NCBI RefSeq assembly: GCF_007115105.1 | Contig: NZ_SULJ01000001.1 | Coordinates: 558,001 to 622,000, forward strand | Source: Clostridium sp. HBUAS56010 | GTDB lineage: Bacteria; Bacillota; Clostridia; Lachnospirales; Lachnospiraceae | Length of the DNA stretch: 64,000 nucleotides | Direction of reading: 5' to 3' | Part shown: positions 35,091 through 44,528 of the stretch, piece by piece | Numbering within the stretch: position 1 is the stretch's first letter | How the letters are laid out: the number at the start of each line of letters is the position of its first letter | Made by a program: the position numbers and the translations under genes | Notes under the pieces: model-generated | Seen by the model: the letters and a program-made list of their open reading frames with translations, nothing else | Told to the model about the DNA's origin: nothing | Database searches by the model: none

Positions 35091-35699
35091 TTATATAAAT
35101 GCCAAATGCTTTAAAGATGCCTTCAGCACATCTTCTGCTGTCATGGATTCTGTGATCTCCACACGCTTAACAGCTCGTCCTGCTTCTGCCAGAGTATAGC
35201 CAAGCGCCGTCAGCGCATCAATTGCCTCTCCTTCCACACCTTCCAGGATCGGAGCAGTAGAAGGCTCGCTGGAAAGACCGGACAACAGACAGTCCGCCAT
35301 ATCAATCTTATCCTTCAGATCAAGAATAATCCTCTGAGCAGTCTTGGCACCAACTCCAGGGGCTTTTGAGATAGCTTTTGCATCACCAGAAATAATTGCT
35401 TTTCTTAAATTGTCAGGAGTGAGAGCAGAAAGAACTCCCAGTGCTCCCTTAGGACCGATTCCGTTCACACTGATCAACTGTTTAAACATCTGCAGATCCT
35501 GCCGGTTTAAAAAGCCAAAAAGGCACATGGCATCTTCCCTTACCTGAAAATAGGTGTAAAGCTTCGCTTCCTTACCTGCTTCAGGCAACTGCTGAAGCAC
35601 GGATATGGGAACATGCACTTCATAACCTATACTTCCACACTCTATGATCACTGTATCACCAGTGATCTCGACCAGAGGTCCTTTTACATAAGAAATCAA
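35091..35699 (-). CDS. ruvA: Holliday junction DNA-binding protein RuvA
   Basis: A 202-aa protein with three parts: OB-fold domain I (1-62, MISYVKGPLVEITGDTVIIECGSIGYEV), domain II with paired helix-hairpin-helix motifs (about 70-140, LISVNGIGPKGALGVLSAL, KAPGVGAKTAQRIILDLKDK), and the C-terminal domain III (about 155-202) that regulates RuvB. It tetramerises on the four-way junction. ruvC is not adjacent. Confidence 0.98.
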   Translation of the reverse strand: MISYVKGPLVEITGDTVIIECGSIGYEVHVPISVLQQLPEAGKEAKLYTYFQVREDAMCLFGFLNRQDLQMFKQLISVNGIGPKGALGVLSALTPDNLRKAIISGDAKAISKAPGVGAKTAQRIILDLKDKIDMADCLLSGLSSEPSTAPILEGVEGEAIDALTALGYTLAEAGRAVKRVEITESMTAEDVLKASLKHLAFI

Positions 35700-35796
35700 A
35701 TCTTCTCGTCTCCTTTTGGCTCATATATCATGATTTAATCATAGCATACGGAATGTTGTTATGCAAGCAGATAGTCGAACAAATATTCTGTTTTGA

Positions 35797-35825
35797 TTGA
35801 CGAAAGAACTGCCTTCCGCTATAAT
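35797..35825 (+). promoter_or_regulatory. Strong sigma-A promoter of the YprB-like gene
   Basis: -35 TTGACG (35797-35802), 17-nt spacer, -10 TATAAT (35820-35825). Its position rules out translation from the first codon of the longer frame and supports the ATG at 35854. Confidence 0.75.
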
Positions 35826-35853
35826 AATTTTGAAAGAAAGGACGGAATCATGT

Positions 35854-36948
35854 ATGATTACCTTACATAAAACTATTGAATTTATAGAAACTTATCCCCT
35901 GGACCGGATCGGTAGCCGGGAAGAGCTTCTTTTCTTTGATATAGAAACCACCGGATTCTCCGGAGAATACTCTACTGTGTACTTAATTGGCTGTGTCTTT
36001 TATCGGGACTCTTCCTGGAATCTCACCCAGTGGTTTGCCGATAGTCTTGATTCTGAGCAGGAACTTCTTCGGACCTTTTTTGATTTTTTAAAAGATTTCC
36101 GGACAGTTGTTCACTTTAATGGGGACGGGTTTGATCTTCCCTACCTTTTAAAGCGTTGTCATGCTCATGGACTTCCCTTTGATTTTTCCTGCGTGGAAAG
36201 TTTTGATATTTATAAAAGAATCCGGCCCTATCGGAATATTCTGGGTCTTACCAGCATGAAGCAAAAGGCGATTGAAGAATTTTTAAAGGTTGAAAGAACA
36301 GACCTTTATTCCGGCGGGCAGCTTATTGAAGTGTATAAAGACTATTTAATAACTCACGAAACATTTCTCTTTGATCTTTTGATTCTTCATAACGAAGACG
36401 ACTTAAAGGGAATGCCCCTCATTCTTCCCATACTTAATTATCCTGATTTTATAGAAGAGGACTTCTGGCTGGAGGGACAGGAACTTTCCTCAAACTGTGA
36501 TATCTTTGGTCAGGCACAGCCTGTCTTACAACTATTTTGCAAAAACGGTTGTTCCATTCCCGCCGGTTTTTCAAGATCCAACTCTCTGGTATGTATGGAA
36601 GCAGAGGATGATACCCTGACCATCACCATTGATCTGTATGAAGGGGAATTAAAATACTTCTATCCAGATTATAAAAATTACTATTATCTGATTTACGAAG
36701 ACCGGGCGATACATAAAAGTGTTGCGGAATATGTGGATAAGGAAGCCAGAATGAAAGCGACTGCAAAAACCTGCTATACCAGACAGAACGGTCTTTACCT
36801 GCCCCAGTTTTCTCCCTTATGGACACCGGCACTGCAAAAAGAATATAAAGACAAGATTACCTACGTTTCCTATGAAGAAGATCTGTTTAAAGACAGTAAA
36901 AATGTCCGCAGCTATATCAGACAGCTTCTGAACAGTCTGCGAAGATAA
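35854..36948 (+). CDS. YprB-like ribonuclease-H-fold (DnaQ-like) exonuclease
   Basis: A 364-aa protein with a DEDD-type exonuclease domain: Exo I FFDIETTGFSG, Exo II VVHFNGDGFDLPYL and Exo III ILHNEDDLKGM. The C-terminal ~170 residues are a less conserved domain typical of YprB-like proteins. It is probably a 3'-5' exonuclease of unknown substrate. ATG at 35854 follows AAAGGA at 11 nt and lies downstream of a strong promoter. It converges with the AraC gene, leaving 1 nt between stop codons. Confidence 0.87.
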   Translation: MITLHKTIEFIETYPLDRIGSREELLFFDIETTGFSGEYSTVYLIGCVFYRDSSWNLTQWFADSLDSEQELLRTFFDFLKDFRTVVHFNGDGFDLPYLLKRCHAHGLPFDFSCVESFDIYKRIRPYRNILGLTSMKQKAIEEFLKVERTDLYSGGQLIEVYKDYLITHETFLFDLLILHNEDDLKGMPLILPILNYPDFIEEDFWLEGQELSSNCDIFGQAQPVLQLFCKNGCSIPAGFSRSNSLVCMEAEDDTLTITIDLYEGELKYFYPDYKNYYYLIYEDRAIHKSVAEYVDKEARMKATAKTCYTRQNGLYLPQFSPLWTPALQKEYKDKITYVSYEEDLFKDSKNVRSYIRQLLNSLRR

Positions 36949-36949
36949 C

Positions 36950-37759
36950 CTATACAAGCCCCTGCATATTCCGGTATGTTCTTGGAGAGACTCCTTTGAC
37001 TTTTTTGAACACATCTCCAAAGTAATTACCATCTCCAAAGCCACAGGCAACCGCAATCTCAGTAATAGATCTGGTAGAATTTAACAGCATGCCGGAAGCT
37101 TCTCTGATCCGTATATTTGTTAAATACTCTTTGTATCCAAAACCAGTCACTGCTTTAAACTTTTTGGAAAAGTAAGCAGGACTCATATGAATCCGCCCTG
37201 CAACTTCTTCCAGTGTGATCTGGGTGTCATAGTGATTATAGATATATTCAGCAGCTTCCTCAATTGCCTTTTCCGCTACCGGAAGCCTGACTGGTTCCTG
37301 CCTGGTTTCCTGACATCTGGATAAAAAAACCAGCAGCTCATACAGATAACTCTCAATCATCACACCAGAGTAACCATCCTGTCCTGCTGACTCATATTCT
37401 ATCTTCTTAATCAGATCCTCTGCATAGAGCTGCCTTCCTTCCGGTATGGATATCTTGGAATTTCGGAACAGATACTGGGTCAGCTCTCTTCCGCACTGCT
37501 CCTCCATGGGTTTTAGATACTCTTTGTTAAAACTTAAAGTGATTCGTTCATTCACCGGGCTGGAATGATAAGTGGTTCGGTGAATCTCTCCTGGAGGAAT
37601 GAGGATAAAATCACCTGGTTCTACATAATGCAAGGTATGATTGATAAATATTCTGCAATGTCCGGATACCAGATAAAACAATTCATAACATGGATGCCAG
37701 TGACTGACCGGCATGTGAAAATCAAAAGATCGTCTGGTTCTGCTTACTGTAAACTCCAT
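36950..37759 (-). CDS. AraC-family transcriptional regulator
   Basis: A 269-aa regulator: an N-terminal cupin sensor domain (about 10-100; HWHPCYELFYLVSGHCRIFI, YVEPGDFILIPPGEIHRT) and a C-terminal pair of AraC HTH motifs (about 165-265; ITLEEVAGRIHMSPAYFSKKFK, SITEIAVACGFGDGNYFGDVFKK). Such proteins usually sense carbohydrates. AGGAG lies about 11 nt before the ATG. It follows the DUF5662 gene by 28 nt and has no transport or sugar genes beside it, so its target is unknown. Confidence 0.92.
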   Translation of the reverse strand: MEFTVSRTRRSFDFHMPVSHWHPCYELFYLVSGHCRIFINHTLHYVEPGDFILIPPGEIHRTTYHSSPVNERITLSFNKEYLKPMEEQCGRELTQYLFRNSKISIPEGRQLYAEDLIKKIEYESAGQDGYSGVMIESYLYELLVFLSRCQETRQEPVRLPVAEKAIEEAAEYIYNHYDTQITLEEVAGRIHMSPAYFSKKFKAVTGFGYKEYLTNIRIREASGMLLNSTRSITEIAVACGFGDGNYFGDVFKKVKGVSPRTYRNMQGLV

Positions 37760-37787
37760 AATCTGATCTGCTCCTGCTTTGTTCCTG

Positions 37788-38333
37788 TTAATAATCCCCT
37801 TTTTTCAATAATTTTCTCATATGTTCAAACAGCTTTTCTTCCCCCTCTTCTTTCAGCAATAAAAGAAGTTCTTCAAGAAGCGCTCCTGTCTCAGGCGCAA
37901 TAACGGAATAAGGTTTTGTAAGAATATAATATTCCCAGGGGGAAGCATCGGTATAATCTTTTCCTTTATAGGTCTGAGCCGCCGCCATCCGGTCAATTAC
38001 CATCTCGATCACATAATTTAAGGGCATTTTTAACCCTACCAGCCCTTGGGAATAATCACTGGAAAAGTCGATCCAGTATTCATCATGGTGTTTATTCCTG
38101 CCTTTATGATGAAGCCATGCTCCCGAATAACCCTTTTCTTCCCGTTCAGCCGCATTAGGACTTCGGTTTCCCTGATAATAATGAACCCCCGCTAAGAATT
38201 CCTGGGGGCTGTACTTTGATAGATCATGAAGAAGCCCCTGTTTATAAAGCCCCACACGGAAGCAGTTTTTCATAACTCTTATTTTGTGGGAACTGATGGT
38301 AGAAAAATGTCCCCAAAAATTTCTGACTTTCAT
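37788..38333 (-). CDS. DUF5662-family protein
   Basis: A 181-aa protein with the DUF5662 pattern: an HD-like HDLSKYSPQEFLAG, NRSPNAAEREEKGYSGAWLHHKGRNKHHDEYW, then a helical C-terminus. The many His and Asp residues suggest a metal-dependent phosphohydrolase-like fold, but no activity is established. AGAAGG lies before the ATG. It probably shares a transcript with the AraC gene downstream. Confidence 0.82.
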   Translation of the reverse strand: MKVRNFWGHFSTISSHKIRVMKNCFRVGLYKQGLLHDLSKYSPQEFLAGVHYYQGNRSPNAAEREEKGYSGAWLHHKGRNKHHDEYWIDFSSDYSQGLVGLKMPLNYVIEMVIDRMAAAQTYKGKDYTDASPWEYYILTKPYSVIAPETGALLEELLLLLKEEGEEKLFEHMRKLLKKGDY

Positions 38334-38458
38334 TGTCTGTCCCTTCTTATCCTATATCACAATCTTCCCTCATTCTACCACATTTTTCGTTCTTTTTGCC
38401 ACTTGTTTTTTACCTGAATTTATTTTTAAGATTTCTTATTTTTTGAAGCGGAAAATGT

Positions 38459-38487
38459 TTGACACTTTCTAGGTTTTATGCTATTCT
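38459..38487 (+). promoter_or_regulatory. Promoter of the cold-shock gene
   Basis: -35 TTGACA (38459-38464), 17-nt spacer, -10 TATTCT (38482-38487), leaving a leader of about 50 nt before the start, as is usual for cold-shock mRNAs. Confidence 0.65.
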
Positions 38488-38546
38488 TAGGGAAGTTACA
38501 GATATCCTGTAATAGTATAATTTTTATTTCGTTTTGGAGGTATCAT

Positions 38547-38744
38547 ATGAAAGGTACAGTTAAGTGGTTTAACAACCAAAAGGGTTATGGATTTATTTCC
38601 GACGAACAGGGCAACGATGTATTCGTTCACTACTCAGGTCTTAGCATGGAAGGGTTTAAGTCTTTAGATGAAGGCGTAGCTGTTGAGTTTGATGTAGTAG
38701 ACGGAGCCAAAGGACCACAGGCTACAAACGTTACCAGATTATAA
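38547..38744 (+). CDS. Cold-shock protein (CspA family)
   Basis: A 65-aa single cold-shock domain with both RNA-binding motifs, KGYGFIS (RNP1) and DVFVHYS (RNP2). It binds single-stranded nucleic acid and unfolds RNA. GGAGG lies 6 nt before the ATG; the frame continues upstream but without support. It has its own promoter and terminator. Confidence 0.96.
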   Translation: MKGTVKWFNNQKGYGFISDEQGNDVFVHYSGLSMEGFKSLDEGVAVEFDVVDGAKGPQATNVTRL

Positions 38745-38814
38745 TCATTGACTCATCAGTGTACCTTTTTTCAATATATAGGAAGAAGTTATATTGTTTC
38801 GCATGATTACGATC

Positions 38815-38843
38815 AGAGCCATCCATTCGGATGGCTCTTTTTG
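38815..38843 (+). terminator. Intrinsic terminator after the cold-shock gene
   Basis: AGAGCCATCC-ATTC-GGATGGCTCT followed by TTTTG, a strong plus-strand terminator. Confidence 0.85.
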
Positions 38844-38865
38844 ATGCTCCCAAATGCGGGAGCAC

Positions 38866-39747
38866 TTAACTTCTCGCTTTTTCATAAAGTTCGGAAAGCT
38901 CTTCCACTGTAAATTCGTAATTTTTGTTGCAAAAATGGCAGTTTACCTCTATATTTTTTCCCTCATCAATCATTTCAAGAAGCTCTTTTTTCCCAATGCT
39001 GATTAAAGCTCTCTCCACTCTTGACTTTTCACAATTACAGTGGAACCTGGTCGGTATCTTTTCCATAATATCAAGACCAAATTCTCCAAGAATATGTTCC
39101 AGAATCATCTCTGGTGTATTCCCTTCATCCAGAAGTGAGGTGATTGCTGTAATCTCTCCAAGCTTTTTTTCAAGCTTTTCCACCATCTCTTCTGAAGCAC
39201 CAGGAAGAAGCTGAATAATAAAACCACCTGCCTGCTTTACTGTATTATCCTTATTCATCAAAACTCCTAAAGCAACAGAGGATGGAGTCTGTTCCGAGTT
39301 GGCATAATAATAAGTAAGATCTTCTGCGATCTCTCCGCCTACTAAAATCGTCTGACCCACATAAGGCTCTTTTAAACCAATATCCCTGATAACACTTAAG
39401 ACACCCTCTCCTACCGCTCCGCCTACATCCAGTTTGCCTGCTTTACTTGGCGGGAGCATGACTCCGGGATTAAATACATAACCCTTTACATCGCCTTTGG
39501 AGTCCGCTGTTACCGTAAGACCTTCAATAGGACCGCTGCTTTGAATCTTAATGGTAAGAAGATCCTCCCCCCCTTTCATCATAATTCCCATCATAGCACC
39601 TGCTGTCAGAAGTCTTCCTAATGCCGCAGTCGCAATAGGGCTTGTATTATGAGCCTGTCTGGCGTGTTCTACCAAATCTCTGGTGGTTGCTGCAAAAGCA
39701 CGGATCTGGTGATCTCCTGCTGTTGCTCTCACAATATAATCTGTCAT
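38866..39747 (-). CDS. hslO: Redox-regulated chaperone Hsp33
   Basis: A 293-aa Hsp33. The N-terminal chaperone domain (TDYIVRATAGDHQIRAFAA, TAALGRLLTAGAMMG, GNVTADSKGDVKGY-like stretch) is followed by the zinc redox switch with CNC (about 238-240) and CHFC (about 271-274). Oxidation releases zinc and activates holdase activity. It overlaps the methyltransferase stop by 4 nt and has AAGGAG before the ATG. Confidence 0.96.
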   Translation of the reverse strand: MTDYIVRATAGDHQIRAFAATTRDLVEHARQAHNTSPIATAALGRLLTAGAMMGIMMKGGEDLLTIKIQSSGPIEGLTVTADSKGDVKGYVFNPGVMLPPSKAGKLDVGGAVGEGVLSVIRDIGLKEPYVGQTILVGGEIAEDLTYYYANSEQTPSSVALGVLMNKDNTVKQAGGFIIQLLPGASEEMVEKLEKKLGEITAITSLLDEGNTPEMILEHILGEFGLDIMEKIPTRFHCNCEKSRVERALISIGKKELLEMIDEGKNIEVNCHFCNKNYEFTVEELSELYEKARS

Positions 39748-40508
39748 GTCGTAGCTCCTTTTCCGTGTTCTCTCGCGATAATATAAATCCGCTCACTGGT
39801 TTCCTTTGCCGGTTCTCTTGTAAAGGCATCATATGCTGTTACAAATTCCATGCCGGCTTTTGTTATGGCTTCTTTTATTTCCTCTATGGAATAGGATCTC
39901 TGATAATGGTATTCGGTATACTTACGATATAAATTATCTTCCTCCCTGATAAACAGGGAAAGACCATATTCATTGACCCTGGTTTTCCTGTCATAGTAAT
40001 TATCCCATATAAAACTGCATTCTTCCCGGTCCTCTGCAATGGTGGAATCACCTAACATCGTCTCATACTTATAAGCAGTGTTTAAATCAAATATAAAGAT
40101 TCCCTCCGGGTCCAGATAATTATTTACAAGAGAAAATATCTGAATCAGATCTTTACTCTCCAGAATGTAATTCATACAGTCACAGATACTAAGAACTGCC
40201 CGCACCGTTCCGTATAATTCAAATTCTCTCATATCCTGCAAAAGATAAAGAATATCCTTTCCAGATTCAGCCTTCTTCTCCATGGCAATCTGGAGCATGT
40301 CCTCGGAATTATCCACACCGATCATGTCATATCCCTGATCAGCCAGTAATTCTGTCAAACTTCCGGTTCCACAGCCAAGATCTAATAAAAGACCGTCTTC
40401 AATTCCATGCTCTTTCAGCAGGCTGCCTACATACTGGCTCCATTCCTTATATGGAATGTTGTCCATAAATAAATCATAGACTTCTGCAAAGCTTTCATAA
40501 GCTTCCAT
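39744..40508 (-). CDS. Class I SAM-dependent methyltransferase
   Basis: A 254-aa methyltransferase with motif I LLLDLGCGTGSLTELLADQGYDMIGVD (read in two parts) and the later GIFIFDLNTAYKYE. The first residues EAYESFAEVYDLFMDNIPYKEW are typical of a widespread Firmicute group often next to hslO. The substrate is unknown. AAGGGA precedes the ATG. It is translationally coupled to hslO. Confidence 0.9.
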   Translation of the reverse strand: MEAYESFAEVYDLFMDNIPYKEWSQYVGSLLKEHGIEDGLLLDLGCGTGSLTELLADQGYDMIGVDNSEDMLQIAMEKKAESGKDILYLLQDMREFELYGTVRAVLSICDCMNYILESKDLIQIFSLVNNYLDPEGIFIFDLNTAYKYETMLGDSTIAEDREECSFIWDNYYDRKTRVNEYGLSLFIREEDNLYRKYTEYHYQRSYSIEEIKEAITKAGMEFVTAYDAFTREPAKETSERIYIIAREHGKGATT

Positions 40509-40536
40509 TTGGGATTCCCTTTCCGCTCTCTATTCT

Positions 40537-40572
40537 AAAAACAAAGCAGGTAACCCCTAAGAGGTACCTGCC
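40537..40572 (-). terminator. Intrinsic terminator after the SEC-C gene
   Basis: On the minus strand GCAGGTACC pairs with GGTTACCTGC (one bulge), followed by TTTGTTTTT. Confidence 0.7.
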
Positions 40573-40581
40573 TTCCTGTTT

Positions 40582-41091
40582 TTACAGGCCGCTTCCGCAG
40601 CATTTTTTATATTTCTTACCGCTTCCGCAAGGACATGGATCATTTCTTCCAATCTTTTCTCCTTTAACGATGGTGCCGGAAGCTTTCTGCTTTTTGTAAA
40701 GTTCTTTTTTCTTCTCTTCTGTCAGGATCTCATCCCAATAAGGAAGATTATAAAGCCACTCTGCTTTCGCCTCTACCATATTGTAGTAAAGTTTCTCCGG
40801 ATCAATCTCAATCTTGACCTTGGTTTTCTCATCCATTGTCTCAATTGGGTTTTCATAGCCTTTCAGGCTTTCGTTAATTCCATCTAAAAATCCAGTCATG
40901 GTCTGAATATCGGTACCATATCTTTTTGCCAGTTCTTCTACTGTTCCTTCAATCACTTCTTCCGGCTTAGAAAGAATGTGCTCATAAATTCCTTTTTCTA
41001 TCTTGAAATACTCCGTCCATAACTCTTCTTTGCCTTTATCATCCAGCCCGTCGCCATATGCCAGATTTCTCCAATTTTCTAAAATAGTCAT
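40582..41091 (-). CDS. SEC-C metal-binding domain protein
   Basis: A 169-aa soluble protein with a helical N-terminal region and a C-terminal SEC-C zinc motif ([16 protein letters not shown]), as at the end of SecA. It is not SecA: no ATPase domain is present. The first ~130 residues resemble proteins in Clostridia known only as SEC-C domain proteins. Function unknown. AAAAGGA lies 10 nt before the ATG. It follows the transglutaminase gene by 84 nt. Confidence 0.85.
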   Translation of the reverse strand: MTILENWRNLAYGDGLDDKGKEELWTEYFKIEKGIYEHILSKPEEVIEGTVEELAKRYGTDIQTMTGFLDGINESLKGYENPIETMDEKTKVKIEIDPEKLYYNMVEAKAEWLYNLPYWDEILTEEKKKELYKKQKASGTIVKGEKIGRNDPCPCGSGKKYKKCCGSGL

Positions 41092-41175
41092 GCTTAAACC
41101 ATCCTTTTATCTCTTAATTTCTGGTAATACTCCATCAAACAGTATATAACATCTTGATGAATTTTGCAAGATATC

Positions 41176-43737
41176 TTATTTTGCTGCTAACAGTACCAGA
41201 AGTTTTGCCATAAGATCTACACTTCCTACATTATAACCGCTGCATCCATACACAGCAGTTAAACCTGGATTTGTAACAATTAACAAAGGAAGTTTGTCAG
41301 GATCAACATACATTCTCCGTGCCAGTGGTTCAATTCCGTCATCAAAATTCATATATCCGATCCGAATAGCTGGAATTTCATTTAAAACTTTTTGAAGGGT
41401 CTTGTTTTTCAGAGAATCCCGACTTCTTAAAAAGAAAATAATCTGGGCATCAAGAGTTTTTAATGTGTCCTTCTGGTCCAGCATTTCATTTAATACATGT
41501 TCGGTCGGTTCTTCTCCTTCTGATAAAAACGCCAATATATTAGATCGGCCCTTTACTACAGAAGAAATCATAACCGGCTCTGTCTTTTCTCCATGAGAAA
41601 ACTCCGCTTCAAAGTCATCAAGAGTATTGGATACCAGCATGTCTTCCAGATTTCCTTCCCGAAGGCTCATGGATATGTCCTTTTGTTCTCCCGGATTTAA
41701 TCGGAATACATAGGAACTGGAATGCTGGTCTCCCCCTGGCATTCGTGCAGAAGTAATGATGCGATAGGTCCCTGGTTCGAGAGCAAGCGTTAATTGGTGA
41801 CCGGAAAACTTCACATCTGTATAATCCAGAGTCATAAACCTGTTATCCTGTAACCGCCCAATGGTCCATGTCTGATAATAAGTCCACCAGCTATCCTTTT
41901 CTGTATGCAGTATTACAGTCTCCTTTGCAGAACTCTGCTTCTTTTCATTTTCTGCAGAAACAGCATAAAAAGAACCATTGTCATAATACTCTGCTTCCAA
42001 ATTGATAACATTGACTCTTGCCGGAATTCCAAGCGTCCGGCAAATTGCTGCAAACAGGATTCTCTGGCTGAGAGGATTGGCATATCCAAGTTTTAAACTT
42101 CCTGCAGGCGTGGAACAGATCGTGCTGTAATCAAGCTCTGAATTATATTTTATGTGTGTTTTTATATAATCCCATACCAGTAACGGCTTCTTTTTAAACG
42201 CTTCCTTTTCCGCCTGAGAAAAATGAGTCTCAATTACACCGGAATAATCCGTCAGTTCTTCCAGGTGGATTCTGGGGCAGAGAATATATTGTCCGTAAAT
42301 ATCCAGTTCCCCTTTGTCCTGCCACTGGCTCCTGTATTTTCCTGCCGTCTCCAGATGTTTTTCTAATATTTCTGCTTTTGCATCTTTATAATCCTTTGCA
42401 GAAAGACAGGAAAGCATTCTGAACCGATCCGGATTCTCATCCTTTTTGAGAAAACTCATAATTTCTTCAAAGTTTCCTGCGGACAGTTTTAACATCTCTT
42501 CTGCCTCCGGATAATAAAGAGCTTCGGCTTCTTTATAATAGCTGTGAATTCGGCTCTCTCTCATTTCATTGGACGTTTGAATCCGGTTCCGGTTTCGGTC
42601 TTTTTGCTCCTTTGTAAGAGTCACCGGGTGCATGGGATAATCTTTTGGTGCTGTTACATCTGCAGGAATCCATATCTCTTCTTCTGTTTCCTCACCATCA
42701 AACACCATCTCCAGACGATCCGTATCCTTCGTGCTGGTCCACAGTTCTTTTCTCTTACTTCCTTTTACCGCACGAACGTGAATATCTCCCATACCAATGG
42801 TTATGGAAACAATTCCTTTTTCATTGGTTATCAAAGTTGCAACCGGACAATATTCTGCCATATTTAAAATTTCAATGAAGACCGTTGCTTCTTTTTGAGG
42901 AATCTTGTGTTCGTCTAATATCAGGATTTCATAGGTCTTTGTTTTTGCATAAGTTCTGGTTCCATTATAATAAACCAGCAGATTTTCTTTTCCTACACAT
43001 TCCAGATCACTATCCAGGGAATAATCCGAAAAGGTTCTGGTATGGATCAGTAATGCTCTGGAGGAGGCGTTGCTAAACCACCCTTTATTTAAAATTGCTT
43101 CTGGTTCACATGCCCCAAGAAACTGCCATTTTCCATCGGCATATACCTCAACCCAGGCATGATTATCATCACAATGCGCCCATCTTGGGGTATAAACCTG
43201 TCTGGCAGGAATTCCCACACTGCGAAATGCAGTTACTGCAAAGGTAGACTCCTCTCCACAACGTCCTTTGCCAGAACGGTATAAGGTCATGGGAGATATG
43301 GTTCTGTTATCCGAAGACTCATAGGTTCCATTTTCCGCACACCAATAATTAATTTCCAAAACCGCTTCTGTAATAGAAAGCCCTTTAATCCGATCTTTTA
43401 ACTGATCATAGAAAAAACTTCGGCAGTCTTCTATATTTTCTGTATTAACTCTATAATATAAAATATGGTGCAGGAAGATATCTTCCGGGATCTCCCGGCA
43501 CCATTCCATTGTCGTATATACCAGAAGGGAATGTCTTACAAAGCCAAGAAACACAGAAAATTCATATTCTCCTGCATCACGCAGAGGCATGGTCCCGTAT
43601 AGAAACTTCATTAACACCTGCTCATCCGGAGTGCACCCCATCATCTCTTCTTCTATTTTTTCTTTTAAAGGTTCCAGGTAAGGAAGCCTTCCCAGGTACT
43701 TCTTCTGGGCATATGTCTGCAAATGTTCTGAAAACAT
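41176..43737 (-). CDS. Large protein with two transglutaminase-like domains, the second degenerate
   Basis: An 853-aa cytoplasmic-looking protein without signal peptide. Domain 1 (about 110-215) is a transglutaminase-like core with Cys160 in GKGRCGEEST, His193 in DDNHAWVEVYADGKW and an acidic third position in FLGACEPE. A beta-rich region follows (about 255-340). Domain 2 (about 480-610) resembles another transglutaminase core (LKLGYANPLSQRILFAAICRTLGIPARVNV), but the Cys position is Asn-Pro. The last ~115 residues look like a thioredoxin-like fold without CxxC (IGYMNFDDGIEPLARRMYVDPDKLPLLIV). It probably acts on peptides. It is last in the oppABCDF-cutC-deoR operon, 26 nt after deoR. Confidence 0.8.
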   Translation of the reverse strand: MFSEHLQTYAQKKYLGRLPYLEPLKEKIEEEMMGCTPDEQVLMKFLYGTMPLRDAGEYEFSVFLGFVRHSLLVYTTMEWCREIPEDIFLHHILYYRVNTENIEDCRSFFYDQLKDRIKGLSITEAVLEINYWCAENGTYESSDNRTISPMTLYRSGKGRCGEESTFAVTAFRSVGIPARQVYTPRWAHCDDNHAWVEVYADGKWQFLGACEPEAILNKGWFSNASSRALLIHTRTFSDYSLDSDLECVGKENLLVYYNGTRTYAKTKTYEILILDEHKIPQKEATVFIEILNMAEYCPVATLITNEKGIVSITIGMGDIHVRAVKGSKRKELWTSTKDTDRLEMVFDGEETEEEIWIPADVTAPKDYPMHPVTLTKEQKDRNRNRIQTSNEMRESRIHSYYKEAEALYYPEAEEMLKLSAGNFEEIMSFLKKDENPDRFRMLSCLSAKDYKDAKAEILEKHLETAGKYRSQWQDKGELDIYGQYILCPRIHLEELTDYSGVIETHFSQAEKEAFKKKPLLVWDYIKTHIKYNSELDYSTICSTPAGSLKLGYANPLSQRILFAAICRTLGIPARVNVINLEAEYYDNGSFYAVSAENEKKQSSAKETVILHTEKDSWWTYYQTWTIGRLQDNRFMTLDYTDVKFSGHQLTLALEPGTYRIITSARMPGGDQHSSSYVFRLNPGEQKDISMSLREGNLEDMLVSNTLDDFEAEFSHGEKTEPVMISSVVKGRSNILAFLSEGEEPTEHVLNEMLDQKDTLKTLDAQIIFFLRSRDSLKNKTLQKVLNEIPAIRIGYMNFDDGIEPLARRMYVDPDKLPLLIVTNPGLTAVYGCSGYNVGSVDLMAKLLVLLAAK

Positions 43738-43763
43738 TGAAATTCTCCTTTATGTAAGCAGTT

Positions 43764-44528
43764 TTATGCGAAAATCCGCACTCCTGCAGAATCAAGCCTT
43801 CTTGCTGTAGCCTCATCAGGCATGGAATCTGTGATAATACCGTCAATATCGTCAAAATGAGCAAATTTATAGGAATCATTAAAGTAAAACTTATCCTTTT
43901 CCATAACCAGATACTTATGTCTGCTGCTTGCAATGGCAGCTCTTTTTGTCAGCCCGTCTTCTACACCCAGAGTTGTAATCGAATTATCCGTAAGGTCCAG
44001 TCCGCAGGTTCCAATAAAGGCACGGTCAAAGCTGTACTGACGGATCATCTCAATCGCCGCTGCTCCCATGAATCCATTGACGGTCCGGTACATGATTCCT
44101 CCTGTTCCAATCGCTGTAATTCCAGGATTAACTGCAAGAGTCTGCATAATATCAACCATATTAGTCACTACGGTCACACGCTTATGAGATCCTGCCAATT
44201 GCTCTGCCACCATAATATTGGTCGTGGAAATATCCAGAAAAATAGTTTCGTGGCTGCTTATGAGTTCAAATGCTTTCTGGGCAATTAATTTCTTTTTCTC
44301 AATATTGGTATCTCTTCTGTCGATGACATCCCTTTTCAGAGGATAATCCTGGGACAAAAGCGCACCGCCATAGGTTCGTTTCAGTTTTCCTGCATTTTCA
44401 AGACTTTTTAAATCCTTTCTTATACAGTCTTCCGTAACTTGAAACAGAGAACTTAATTCCTTTACCTTTACCGTTCCCTGATCCTGTAAAAGCTTTAAAA
44501 TTTTGTCTAACCGTTCTTCTGTAAACAT
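43764..44528 (-). CDS. DeoR-family transcriptional regulator
   Basis: A 254-aa regulator with an N-terminal winged HTH (about 1-57, RLDKILKLLQDQGTVKVKEL, LKSLENAGKLKRTYGGAL) and a C-terminal DeoR sensor domain (about 75-230; IFLDISTTNIMVAEQL, DRAFIGTCGLDL) that usually binds a sugar phosphate. It overlaps the end of cutC by 22 nt and precedes the transglutaminase gene, so it lies inside the opp operon and may control it. The effector is unknown. Confidence 0.93.
   Translation of the reverse strand: MFTEERLDKILKLLQDQGTVKVKELSSLFQVTEDCIRKDLKSLENAGKLKRTYGGALLSQDYPLKRDVIDRRDTNIEKKKLIAQKAFELISSHETIFLDISTTNIMVAEQLAGSHKRVTVVTNMVDIMQTLAVNPGITAIGTGGIMYRTVNGFMGAAAIEMIRQYSFDRAFIGTCGLDLTDNSITTLGVEDGLTKRAAIASSRHKYLVMEKDKFYFNDSYKFAHFDDIDGIITDSMPDEATARRLDSAGVRIFA

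Noticed and set aside
38845-38864. Hairpin TGCTCCC...GGGAGCA as the hslO terminator
   Set aside because: On the minus strand it is followed by TCAAAAA rather than T residues.
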